The notes beneath the pieces were generated by a model, which was not told the DNA's origin, searched no databases, and saw only the letters and a list, made by a program, of their open reading frames with translations. This document shows positions 7,038 to 15,544 of a stretch of 64,000 bases of DNA, piece by piece. Both the position numbers and the translations under genes were made by a program. The DNA lies in assembly GCF_020005165.1 (NCBI RefSeq), contig NZ_JAHCLT010000002.1, forward strand, positions 310,001 to 374,000. The letters run 5' to 3'. Source of the DNA: Kangiella taiwanensis (GTDB taxonomy: Bacteria; Pseudomonadota; Gammaproteobacteria; Enterobacterales; Kangiellaceae). Each line of letters opens with the position of its first letter. Within the stretch, counting starts at the first letter, position 1.

Positions 7038-8819
7038 TTATGGGCTTTTTTCCTGCAAGGCGCTTTTCTCTTCTTCAATAAACTGGTTAATTTGATCTTC
7101 CAGTACGCTCAATGGGATCGATCCATTCGCTAATACTGCATCATGAAACTTACGAATATCGAAATGTTCGCCAAGCTCTTGTTCAGCTTTTTCACGAAGC
7201 TCTAATATTTTTAATTCGCCCAGTTTGTATGACAGTGCTTGCGCTGGCCAGCTAATATAACGATCGATTTCAGTACGAACGTTGTGGGTGGATAAAGCCG
7301 TGTTACTCGCCATCATGTCTATGGCCTTTTCTCTGCTCCAACCTTTTGCATGCATGCCAGTATCGACCACCAAGCGCATGGCACGCCACATCTCATACGT
7401 CAAGCGGCCAAAGTTACTGTATGGGTCCTTATAAAATCCCGCCTCTAGCCCAAGTTTTTCGCTATAGAGTCCCCAGCCTTCACCAAACGCAGAAATATAA
7501 GTGTTCTGACGAAACTTGGGTAAGTGCGTTAACTCTTGTGCCAACGCCGTTTGAAGGTGATGGCCAGGAACCGCTTCATGCAACGTTAAGGCTTCCAAGT
7601 TGTACAGTGGGCGTTTTTCTAAGGCATACGTATTCACCCAATACTCGCCTGCTCTGGTGCTATCGATTGGCGCTCCTGAATAGCGTCCCGTTGTGTACTT
7701 CGGAGCGATTTCCGCTGGTACCGGCACCACCCCGTAGGGTTGGCGCGGTAATTTCCCAAAGAACTTCGGCAACTGGTGATCCATCTTCTTCGACATATAC
7801 GCCGCTTCTTTTAAAAGCTCTTCGGGTGTTTTGGCATAGAACTGCTCGTCAGTTCTTAGGAAATGCAAGAACTCCTCGAATGAGCCCTCAAATCCTGTTG
7901 CTTCAATCACCTGCTCCATCTCTTTGCGAATTCTTGCCACCTCACTCAAGCCAATCTCATGGATCTCATCAGGCGTTAAGTCCAGCGTCGTGTATAACTT
8001 AATCTGGTTTTGGTAGAAAGCTTCGCCATCAGGGTAGTCAGTCGCAGCAATCGTCTCTTTTGCCGCAGGCAAATACTCTTTTTCAAAGAAAGTCAGGTAA
8101 GCTTGATATTGAGGTACTACGGTGGCGCTAATAATGTCTGCAGCTTCTTTCTGTAAAGCTTCTTGATCTTCCTTACTTATCGTCTCAGGAAATGACTTCA
8201 AAGGACGGTACCATACGGTTTCAGTCGCATCGTCTTTAATATAGACCTTGATACTGTCTGAGTAACCATCTAATACAGCTTTTGTTACAGTAAAGCCACG
8301 CTTCATCCCAGCGCGCATATTCGAGACATTTTGCTCAAAGAAGGTAGGGATAGCCTTTAATAGCTCCAGATAATCTCTGTAGTCTTGCGTTGTTCTAAAG
8401 CGAAAACTATTCGCGAGATTGGTTGTTTGCGCATGAAAGCCATACTCTGACGTTAACGGCATTTCATAAGTTTTAAAATCGATTTCAGCAACATCTTGCT
8501 TGAGCTGAGTCATCATCATGTCGTAGCTGATTTGCTCGTCAGCTAGCAGATTTTCACGTTTAATGCTTTCCAGTTCGTTAATTAACTCTAACAGCTTTGC
8601 TTTACGACGCTGATAAGCTTGCGGACTGACATCGCGTAACTTGCCTTTTGCTGACTCATCGCCCTGACGCGCAGCCCAAACTGGATTTTGCGACATACGA
8701 TATTCTTGTACATCTTCAAAGAATTCGTTCAACCACTGGCTGTAATCTTCGCCCGCTACTGCCGAAACGCTACTCGCCAGTAAAGCACCTGAAATTATGA
8801 GTTTTTTAGTAATATTCAT
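7038..8819 (-). CDS. DUF885-family exported protein, probable metallopeptidase
   Basis: 593 residues from ATG at 8819 (a TTG 18 nt upstream is in frame, but the ATG has the closer GGGAAAG Shine-Dalgarno and gives a clean signal peptide, MNITKKLIISGALLASSVSAVA). The family signature LHEAVPGHHLQ is at about residues 413-423, and the FGEGWGLYSEKLG motif follows. The HEAxPGHH motif resembles a zinc-binding HExxH-like site with a downstream Glu, and members of the family have been proposed as carboxypeptidase-like metallopeptidases. The length of about 600 is normal for the family. It is transcribed alone, divergent from the RDD protein, and ends at a strong terminator. The substrate is not known. 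Confidence 0.8.
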   Translation of the reverse strand: MNITKKLIISGALLASSVSAVAGEDYSQWLNEFFEDVQEYRMSQNPVWAARQGDESAKGKLRDVSPQAYQRRKAKLLELINELESIKRENLLADEQISYDMMMTQLKQDVAEIDFKTYEMPLTSEYGFHAQTTNLANSFRFRTTQDYRDYLELLKAIPTFFEQNVSNMRAGMKRGFTVTKAVLDGYSDSIKVYIKDDATETVWYRPLKSFPETISKEDQEALQKEAADIISATVVPQYQAYLTFFEKEYLPAAKETIAATDYPDGEAFYQNQIKLYTTLDLTPDEIHEIGLSEVARIRKEMEQVIEATGFEGSFEEFLHFLRTDEQFYAKTPEELLKEAAYMSKKMDHQLPKFFGKLPRQPYGVVPVPAEIAPKYTTGRYSGAPIDSTRAGEYWVNTYALEKRPLYNLEALTLHEAVPGHHLQTALAQELTHLPKFRQNTYISAFGEGWGLYSEKLGLEAGFYKDPYSNFGRLTYEMWRAMRLVVDTGMHAKGWSREKAIDMMASNTALSTHNVRTEIDRYISWPAQALSYKLGELKILELREKAEQELGEHFDIRKFHDAVLANGSIPLSVLEDQINQFIEEEKSALQEKSP

Positions 8820-8975
8820 TGTCTTTCCCAACACCAAAAGAATTCACCTTTTATATCAGGAAAAACTAACCTATGAAAGCCAAGCGCTACAAATGCTGTA
8901 AAAGAATGTTTCAACTAGTCTCAAAGGCCCGACTTTGCTAGACTAGCGCCAGTTTTACACAGCACTTAACCTAGC

Positions 8976-9449
8976 ATGGCTCAAAACGCACAATCACTTA
9001 TTACCTCTCCAGCACCAATTACCAAAAAACTGGGCGCTTGGTTGTATGATATTTTAATCAGCGTCGCAATCTGGTTTTTGTGGGGGTTATTCACGTTCCC
9101 ACTGATTCGCTGGATGCTCGGGGTCAATGACATGAGCGCAGAAACCGGCTGGCAAGACACCATGACCTACCAAGTCTACTCACTGTTCCCAACGCTATTA
9201 TTATTGCTGTACTTTGTGGGCTCACACGTTCGCTATGGCCAAACCGTCGGCATGAGCGCTTGGAAAATTATGGTGGTACAAGACGACGGCAAACCGGTGA
9301 CCTTTGGGCCAGCGCTGTTTAGAGCCATTATTTCGGTCTTAGGCATTGGCATGCTAATGAGTCCCTTTACAAAGAAACGCCTTGGTTGGCACGATATGCT
9401 AACCAAAACGCGTGTCGTTGCTTTGCCAGAAAAAGAAAAGAAGAAATAG
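8976..9449 (+). CDS. RDD-family membrane protein
   Basis: 157 residues. The N-terminal part ITKKLGAWLYDILISVAIWF is the RDD signature region in degenerate form (R/x-D in the first helix), and three hydrophobic segments are visible (about 23-45, 65-85, 110-128). The C-terminal TKKRLGWHDMLTKTRVV is the characteristic RDD ending with HD. RDD proteins are small inner-membrane proteins of mostly unknown role, with some linked to ion exchange. It starts at ATG 8976, divergent from DUF885 and convergent with lptG. Confidence 0.85.
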   Translation: MAQNAQSLITSPAPITKKLGAWLYDILISVAIWFLWGLFTFPLIRWMLGVNDMSAETGWQDTMTYQVYSLFPTLLLLLYFVGSHVRYGQTVGMSAWKIMVVQDDGKPVTFGPALFRAIISVLGIGMLMSPFTKKRLGWHDMLTKTRVVALPEKEKKK

Positions 9450-9520
9450 TTTCTCAACGCAATAGAAGTCAGAGGGCTCGCACCGAATATACCTCTGAAA
9501 AGTTAGTCTCAGGGTTAAGC

Positions 9521-10642
9521 CTACCCCGCCCTTCTCAGCAGATACCAAGCTGCCACTGCAAATATAAGCGGTGGCATTAATGCTCCTAAAAACGCGGGGA
9601 CTCCAGCCACTAAACTCACAGGGCCAAAGGATCGAACCGCGAAGAAGTAGACCATGCCGGTTAAAACACCGACTAAGACTCTTGCCCCCATCGAAACACT
9701 TCGCATCGGGCCGAAAATAAACGACGCTGCCAAAATAATCATAACCGCGGTACTGATTGGCTGGAAAATCTTTTGCCAAAACGCCAGATCATAGTTTTTG
9801 GTTTCGAGACCATTATTCTCAAGGTAGCTACGGTACTGATACAGGTTCAGGATATTCATATTTTCTGGTTCAATACTCAGCGCAGATAAGTTATCAAGGC
9901 TAATGTCCGTATCCCAAGCCTGCTGTGTAAAGGGTAAACGTTCGACACGGTTGAAGCGCTGAATCGAGCCATCAGTAATACTCTCATTAGATTCAGCCTC
10001 GGCGCCATCAGAGCCGAGCTGTGTCACGATACCTTGATTGAGCTGCCATGCTCCTCTAACTAACTCAGCGGACTGAGCATGTATCATTGTCGTCAGCTCA
10101 TTCTCGCGATTAAACTCATAGACAGTAACATCACTTAATCGCGAACTTCCCATTACCTCGCCTACGTGGACCATATTGGCGCCATCTTTAAGCCACAAGC
10201 CTTGATTACTGTCGACAAACTGCTCGCCGTATAAGGCGCGGTTACGTAAGTTTTCAGCCATTAACGTGGTCTTAGGCGCCACATATTCGCCTAGAAACAC
10301 CGAGAAAGCGATGAGTATCAAGCCATAAGACAAAGCAGCACCAATGATTTGCCAGGTCGTTTTCCCCGCAGCTCGCATCACCGTTAGCTCACTTCTTGAT
10401 GCCAACACACCCAAGCCAGCAATCGAACCAATCAAGATGGCCATGGGGAAAAATTCATAAATATACTGCGGCGACAAAAGCAATGAGTAGGACAAACCAT
10501 CAATAAAGGCGTAAGTTCCTTTATCAAAGTCACCACTTTCGTCAATCAAAGCGAATAAAACACGGATAATCGCCAAGGTGAATAGCGTCATCAACGAAGT
10601 GGCTAAAATCGTTTTGCCGATATAAAACCTTAGGATATTCAT
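9521..10642 (-). CDS. lptG: LPS export permease LptG
   Basis: 373 residues. LptG forms, with LptF and the ATPase LptB, the inner-membrane transporter that extracts lipopolysaccharide and passes it to LptC/LptA. The N-terminus RFYIGKTILATSLMTLFTLAIIRVLFALIDE is the first helix of the YjgP/YjgQ family, the SELTVMRAAGKTTWQI stretch (about residues 83-98) is the cytoplasmic coupling helix for LptB, a beta-jellyroll periplasmic domain spans about 130-270, and three C-terminal helices end the protein. Its ATG overlaps the lptF stop by 4 nt (ATGA). The lptF-lptG pair, divergent from pepA, is the usual gammaproteobacterial order. Confidence 0.95.
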   Translation of the reverse strand: MNILRFYIGKTILATSLMTLFTLAIIRVLFALIDESGDFDKGTYAFIDGLSYSLLLSPQYIYEFFPMAILIGSIAGLGVLASRSELTVMRAAGKTTWQIIGAALSYGLILIAFSVFLGEYVAPKTTLMAENLRNRALYGEQFVDSNQGLWLKDGANMVHVGEVMGSSRLSDVTVYEFNRENELTTMIHAQSAELVRGAWQLNQGIVTQLGSDGAEAESNESITDGSIQRFNRVERLPFTQQAWDTDISLDNLSALSIEPENMNILNLYQYRSYLENNGLETKNYDLAFWQKIFQPISTAVMIILAASFIFGPMRSVSMGARVLVGVLTGMVYFFAVRSFGPVSLVAGVPAFLGALMPPLIFAVAAWYLLRRAG

Positions 10643-11748
10643 GCGCCATCGCCTCCAACTGAAGGTGTCCCTGTATTTTTCGTATTGGCGCGACCATGAG
10701 CATAAAGCAATCGTGCCGCAAGAAGCCCCATCACCACATAGATTGGAATAAAGCCTAACCAGCCGGGGATTTTCTCAGCTTCAACCCACTTCCTGAACAC
10801 CACAATTAAGATGATGTAACCGATGTAGACCATCAACGCAGGTAGCATCTTGGCAAATTTTCCCTCACGTGGACGGACACGGCTCAAAGGAATGGCCAAA
10901 AACAACAAGAAAGGTACCGACAAAGGCACCGCTAAACGCCAGTGCAACTCAGCCCAACTCTGCCCATCACCCGCTTGAATTAGGTCTACGGTTGGCGTGG
11001 CAGAAATTTTACGGCGCGACACGATCGAGCGCTCGGCTTCAAGACGGGCGTAATAATGTTCGAACTCAGTAATCTTGCGAACCCTTTTGTCTGAATCCAG
11101 TTCGTAAACAAAACCATCGTTCAACTGTAGAAAGTTTTTGTCCAATGCCTCGTCGTAATAACGCTCCGCAGACTTAGCAGAAATAATACGCGTGTAAGGG
11201 CTGTTTTCAGCTGGAAGTTCCGCTAAGAAAAAATTACCTAAATGGCTAGAGCTTTCAGAAGAGTCAGCGTAGACCACACCCTCTCCTTCTTGAAAAATTT
11301 GGAAGCGCCCAGGCTCGAGCATGCTCAGTTCTAATTTGCTCGCGTGCTCGTCACGGATCTGATAAGTCGTTTCATTAGCCACTGGCGCAAGCCACAAAGC
11401 AACGGCGCCGCCGATTAAAGCAACAATCACTGCGATAGGGAGCAATAAACTGATTAATTTTCGTTCACTTACGCCAACAGAGCGCAAGACTGCCATTTCA
11501 CTATCAACATACAAGCGACTGAAGGCTAATAAACATCCTAAGAAGAAAGCCAACGGCAATAAGAATCCGAGTAGAACAGGCGAATAGAGTAAAACCATCT
11601 GCCACACCATGGTGCCGGTGATGTCTCCAGAAGCAGCTTGCGCTAAGTATTTAACGATTCGCTGGCTGATAAAAATAGCGAACAGTACGCCCAAAATTGC
11701 TAGCGTGCTGGTGAAAACTTCGCGGTTTAAATATCGACTTAATATCAA
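10639..11748 (-). CDS. lptF: LPS export permease LptF
   Basis: 369 residues, YjgP/YjgQ family. It opens with MILSRYLNREVFTSTLAILG, has an LptB-coupling segment DSEMAVLRSVGVSERKL at about residues 81-97, a periplasmic jellyroll domain (about 130-255) and C-terminal helices. It is the partner of LptG in the LptB2FG complex. It is the first gene of the operon and its start is 122 nt from the divergent pepA start. Confidence 0.95.
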   Translation of the reverse strand: MILSRYLNREVFTSTLAILGVLFAIFISQRIVKYLAQAASGDITGTMVWQMVLLYSPVLLGFLLPLAFFLGCLLAFSRLYVDSEMAVLRSVGVSERKLISLLLPIAVIVALIGGAVALWLAPVANETTYQIRDEHASKLELSMLEPGRFQIFQEGEGVVYADSSESSSHLGNFFLAELPAENSPYTRIISAKSAERYYDEALDKNFLQLNDGFVYELDSDKRVRKITEFEHYYARLEAERSIVSRRKISATPTVDLIQAGDGQSWAELHWRLAVPLSVPFLLFLAIPLSRVRPREGKFAKMLPALMVYIGYIILIVVFRKWVEAEKIPGWLGFIPIYVVMGLLAARLLYAHGRANTKNTGTPSVGGDGA

Positions 11749-11870
11749 GTGTATTCTTAATCAGTTGACTGCCCGAAACTGGTATTTATGGCAATATCAG
11801 TTAAACTATGGGGCACGGTTTATGCCAATATCGGCATTATAAACGAAAATTAACAATTTGCAGGTGATCT

Positions 11871-13361
11871 ATGGAATTCTTTGTAAAGAGTGGTAGCCCA
11901 GAAAAACAAAAAACAGGTTGCTTAATCGTAGGTGTTTTCGAAAATCGAAAACTATCTGCTCCAGCGCAGCAAATCGACGACATCAGCGAAGGCTATGTGA
12001 ACTCGATCGTGAAGCGTGGTGATATGGAAGGTAAGTTTGGACAAACTTTGTTACTGCACAGCGTTCCAGGAACCAGTTGTGACCGCGTATTACTTGTTGG
12101 CTGCGGTAAAGAGCGTGAGTTCGATGCTATCAAATACAAAAAGATTTGCGGTAAAGTGATCAAGCTACTCAATGAAACAGGCGCAACTGACGCGATTAAT
12201 TCACTACCGTTATTAAATGTCAAAGGACAGGAGCTTTACTCTAAAGTGCGTTTCGCTGTGGAAGCTGCGAACGATAGTTTGTATGTCTTTGACCAACTTA
12301 AAAGTGAAAAGTCAGAAGCTCGTCGCCCCCTGCGAAAAATGACTTTGTTCATCGAGTCTCGAGCAGACCTTCCTGAAGGTGAAAAAGCTATCAAGCACGC
12401 TTGCTCTATTGCTGCGGGCCAAGCGCTGACTCGTGACTTGGCGAACATGCCAGGCAACATTTGTAACCCTCGTTATTTAGCTGGCCGCGCTGAAGAGTTA
12501 GCCAAAGAGTACTCAAGCATCACGACAAACATTCTTGATGAGTCAGAACTTAAAGAAATGGGCGCTGGTGCCTTTGTATCAGTATCACAAGGTTCTGATG
12601 AGCCGGGAAAACTGATCTGCATGGAATACAACGGCGGAAATAAAGGCGATAAGCCGCTGGTTTTCGTAGGCAAAGGTATTACCTTTGATACAGGCGGTAT
12701 TTCGTTGAAGCCTGGCGCCAAGATGGACGAAATGAAATTCGATATGGGTGGCGCAGCTTCAGTATTTGGCTTAATCAAGTCGGTTGCTGAAATGGGCCTG
12801 CCAATCAATGTTATCGGCGTGGTTGCCGCTGCTGAAAACATGCCAAGCGGAAAAGCTAGCCGTCCAGGCGACGTGGTGACATCATTATCCGGTCAAACCA
12901 TCGAAATTTTAAACACGGATGCCGAAGGCCGTTTAGTGCTGTGTGACGCATTAACCTATATTGATAAATACGATCCTGAGATTGTCATTGATGTCGCGAC
13001 ACTGACTGGAGCCGTTATCGTTGCATTAGGCCACGAAGCGTCGGGCGTGATGAGCAACAACAATGCTTTAGCGAACGAAATAGAAACAGCCAGTGAAATG
13101 GCGACTGATCGCGTATGGCGTTTACCGATTTGGGATGAGTACCACGAGCAACTTAAGAGTAATGTTGCTGACTTTACTAACCTTGGTGGCATGCCAGCAG
13201 GAAGTATTACTGCGGGCTGCTTCTTATCGAAGTTCACCAAGAAGTACCGTTGGGCTCATATCGATATCGCAGGTACTGCATGGAAGTCAGGCGCGGAAAA
13301 AGGCGCTACTGGACGTCCAGTACCACTATTATCACAAATCGTGATTAACCGTGCTAAATAA
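11871..13361 (+). CDS. pepA: Leucyl aminopeptidase PepA
   Basis: 496 residues (E. coli PepA 503). M17 family: an N-terminal macro-like domain to about residue 170, then the di-metal catalytic domain. Visible motifs are VGKGITFDTGGISLKPG (metal-binding K and D), the signature NTDAEGRL from residue 348, and VIDVATLTGA. It removes N-terminal residues in the cytoplasm and in E. coli also acts as a DNA-binding architectural and repressor protein. Its position next to lptF, with holC and valS downstream, is conserved in gammaproteobacteria. Confidence 0.96.
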   Translation: MEFFVKSGSPEKQKTGCLIVGVFENRKLSAPAQQIDDISEGYVNSIVKRGDMEGKFGQTLLLHSVPGTSCDRVLLVGCGKEREFDAIKYKKICGKVIKLLNETGATDAINSLPLLNVKGQELYSKVRFAVEAANDSLYVFDQLKSEKSEARRPLRKMTLFIESRADLPEGEKAIKHACSIAAGQALTRDLANMPGNICNPRYLAGRAEELAKEYSSITTNILDESELKEMGAGAFVSVSQGSDEPGKLICMEYNGGNKGDKPLVFVGKGITFDTGGISLKPGAKMDEMKFDMGGAASVFGLIKSVAEMGLPINVIGVVAAAENMPSGKASRPGDVVTSLSGQTIEILNTDAEGRLVLCDALTYIDKYDPEIVIDVATLTGAVIVALGHEASGVMSNNNALANEIETASEMATDRVWRLPIWDEYHEQLKSNVADFTNLGGMPAGSITAGCFLSKFTKKYRWAHIDIAGTAWKSGAEKGATGRPVPLLSQIVINRAK

Positions 13362-13370
13362 GGTTAAATC

Positions 13371-13811
13371 ATGACCCAAGTAGGTTTTCACTTACTGGAA
13401 AGTCAATCAGGCGCAGAAGCTTATCTGCGCCTGATTGGTAAGTGTGTGCAAAGTTTATACAAACAAGGTCGAAAGGTGTATATCCACGCCAAAGATCAAG
13501 AACAGGCTCATGCCGTTGATGAGTGGCTTTGGACTCAAGAACTTGATGACTTTGTACCCCACAACATTGTCGGCGAAGGCCCAAACCGCCCACCGCCTGT
13601 GCAAATTGGCTACGCCACCTCTGAGCAAAAACCACCTGAAGAGCAACATGACTGCCTGATTAATTTAAGCGGTGAAGTACAACCTTTTTTCAGTTACTTC
13701 CTCAAATGCTTCGAAATTGTGCCGAATGAAGACGCTGAAAAAGAAGCCGCGCGTGAACGCTATAAATTTTATCGCGGACGTGGCTATCCGCTCGACCACA
13801 AAAAGTATTAA
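13371..13811 (+). CDS. holC: DNA polymerase III chi subunit
   Basis: 146 residues. The N-terminus VGFHLLESQSGAEAYLRLIGKCVQSLYKQGRKVYIHA is the conserved chi fold, and the WTQELDDFVPHNIVGE and LINLSGEVQPFF segments match the family. Chi binds SSB and, through psi, the clamp loader. The C-terminus is Arg/Tyr-rich (YKFYRGRGYPLDHKKY). It lies 9 nt after pepA, probably in the same transcript, as in other gammaproteobacteria. Confidence 0.93.
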   Translation: MTQVGFHLLESQSGAEAYLRLIGKCVQSLYKQGRKVYIHAKDQEQAHAVDEWLWTQELDDFVPHNIVGEGPNRPPPVQIGYATSEQKPPEEQHDCLINLSGEVQPFFSYFLKCFEIVPNEDAEKEAARERYKFYRGRGYPLDHKKY

Positions 13812-13828
13812 GTGCGTCAGAAGCAAGC

Positions 13829-14719
13829 ATGACATTTGAACATATCACTAAAGGTCGTATTGCTTTAGCACTAAGCAATATCGCGCCTTTGGTCGGTGTG
13901 CTCCTTGGTTACTGGAGTGCTTTCGACGTTATCTTCCTTTATTGGTTTGAAAATATCATCATTGGTCTATTTACTGTTTGCCGCATGACCATACGCCCAG
14001 ATAACTCTGCATTATTCGCTATCGGTGGCCTTTTCACTGCAGGCTTCTTCTGTTTGCACTATGGTTTTTTTACCTACGGGCACGGTATGTTCGTGGCAAG
14101 CTTCTTTGAAGATCAGCTCCTTAGTGGCAGCTCTGCTACCGATGGTAGCCTGCTCTATGTCGTGGAACACATGCTATCGAATCAGGGTATACAGCTGACC
14201 CTAGTAGCCATGTTTATTGCACACCTCGCGGAATTCATCATTGCGTACCGAGAAAAGAACATTGATTCAATACCAGAGGAAATGTTCAAACCCTATAAAC
14301 GAATTATCGTATTGCACATCGCCATTATCTTTGGTGGGTTTATCGCCATGACACTTGATAACACTCTGGGCGTGGCACTAGTGATGATCGCACTTAAAGT
14401 CTTTTTTGACCTAAAACCTCCTAAGTTTGCGCAAAAGAAATTAGCAGGGCTGGACAAGAACCTCAGTGATGACGAGGCGAGAGATAAAATTCGCCAGCAG
14501 TTAGCGAAGCCAGAAATTAAAATCAACGGCCAAACCCACCAGTTTGATAGCATTGAAGAGATGGTTAATTCTGACATCTACAAAAAGTATTCAAAATGGG
14601 TTCGCTGGTTCCTACCCAAAAAACATTGGGCACTTTATCAAGAAGTCCTTGCAGAACGCATCGAAGAAGAGCGACAATCAGCAGCCTCGATAGAACCAAA
14701 AGAAATAAAGCCGACCTAA
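13829..14719 (+). CDS. DUF6498-type integral membrane protein
   Basis: 296 residues. The N-terminal WSAFDVIFLYWFENIIIGLFTVCRM resembles the DUF6498 signature (YWxEN in a membrane helix). About six hydrophobic segments cover residues 12-200, then comes a hydrophilic cytoplasmic tail of about 95 residues rich in Lys, Glu and Arg. No enzymatic motif is seen. It starts 17 nt after holC and is inserted between holC and valS, which are adjacent in many relatives. The function is unknown. Confidence 0.7.
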   Translation: MTFEHITKGRIALALSNIAPLVGVLLGYWSAFDVIFLYWFENIIIGLFTVCRMTIRPDNSALFAIGGLFTAGFFCLHYGFFTYGHGMFVASFFEDQLLSGSSATDGSLLYVVEHMLSNQGIQLTLVAMFIAHLAEFIIAYREKNIDSIPEEMFKPYKRIIVLHIAIIFGGFIAMTLDNTLGVALVMIALKVFFDLKPPKFAQKKLAGLDKNLSDDEARDKIRQQLAKPEIKINGQTHQFDSIEEMVNSDIYKKYSKWVRWFLPKKHWALYQEVLAERIEEERQSAASIEPKEIKPT

Positions 14720-14810
14720 AGTTTGTAATATTTGGTCAACAGTGATATTTCTTATGGAAATAACGTCATAAAAACGACACACTACAACAAACCTTGGTGA
14801 TTGGATTAGC

Positions 14811-15362
14811 ATGAAGGGCTTCACGAGCTACGCATTAAAAAACCTAAAAAGCACAGGCAGCATTGCCCGCAGTTCTAAATTCTTAGCACGAAATTTAGCT
14901 AAGCAAATCCCTTCGGATGCTAAAACCGTGATTGAGCTCGGTGCCGGTGATGGAATCATCACACGCGAACTCCTTAAGTACATGCCTCAACAGGCGCACC
15001 TTACAGCTTACGAAATTTCGGAAGAACTACTTCCTTTACTGCAAAAGATTGAGCACCCGCAATTCACGCTCAAACACAGCTCGGCGCTCGATATCGTGCA
15101 AGACTTTGCAATAGATAGCGTTGATTGCCTGGTCTCATGCTTACCGCTAGCGCTTTTCCCGCTAGAGATGAAACACGAGCTGCTGACGCATATTCGCTCA
15201 GTTTTAAAGCCGAATGGTCTGTTTTTACAGTATCAGTACTGGCTAAGCGACAAAGCGCTGATCAAAGAATACTTCCCACACTTAAAGATGAACTGGGTTC
15301 CGTTAAATCTCCCGCCTTCGTTTGTTTATACAGGCGTCAAGGACGCGGAAAAAGAAACCTAG
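14811..15362 (+). CDS. Class I SAM-dependent methyltransferase, PmtA-like
   Basis: 183 residues. SAM motif I is VIELGAGDG (about residues 40-48), with an acidic residue ending strand 2 (TAYEIS) and a motif-IV-like CLVSCLPLALFP near residues 105-116. The length and the lack of a substrate domain match the short phospholipid N-methyltransferase/rRNA-methyltransferase-like group. Phosphatidylethanolamine methylation is one possibility, but the sequence does not prove it. It sits between the DUF6498 gene and valS. Confidence 0.7.
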   Translation: MKGFTSYALKNLKSTGSIARSSKFLARNLAKQIPSDAKTVIELGAGDGIITRELLKYMPQQAHLTAYEISEELLPLLQKIEHPQFTLKHSSALDIVQDFAIDSVDCLVSCLPLALFPLEMKHELLTHIRSVLKPNGLFLQYQYWLSDKALIKEYFPHLKMNWVPLNLPPSFVYTGVKDAEKET

Positions 15363-15544
15363 TAATTCTTTATTTATCAACCAGTTAAGATTACCACTCA
15401 ATTAAAATCTCCATTTTATTCAAAGAATCGTCGAGACTGCAGCGACCTTTCTTTGAATAAATCGCCTTCAAATATAGATATCTCCCTCACAAGCGTTATA
15501 ATTCAAGGCTTTGTTACAGAAACTGCATAAACCACGATAAAACC

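Noticed and set aside
7346-8002. Long plus-strand open frame (218 codons) antisense to the DUF885 gene
   Set aside because: It is fully opposite a clear family member with signal peptide and metal motif; the translation has no recognisable domain and odd composition.
9399-9779. Minus-strand frame overlapping the end of lptG
   Set aside because: Out-of-frame shadow of lptG and the RDD gene 3' end; no domain.
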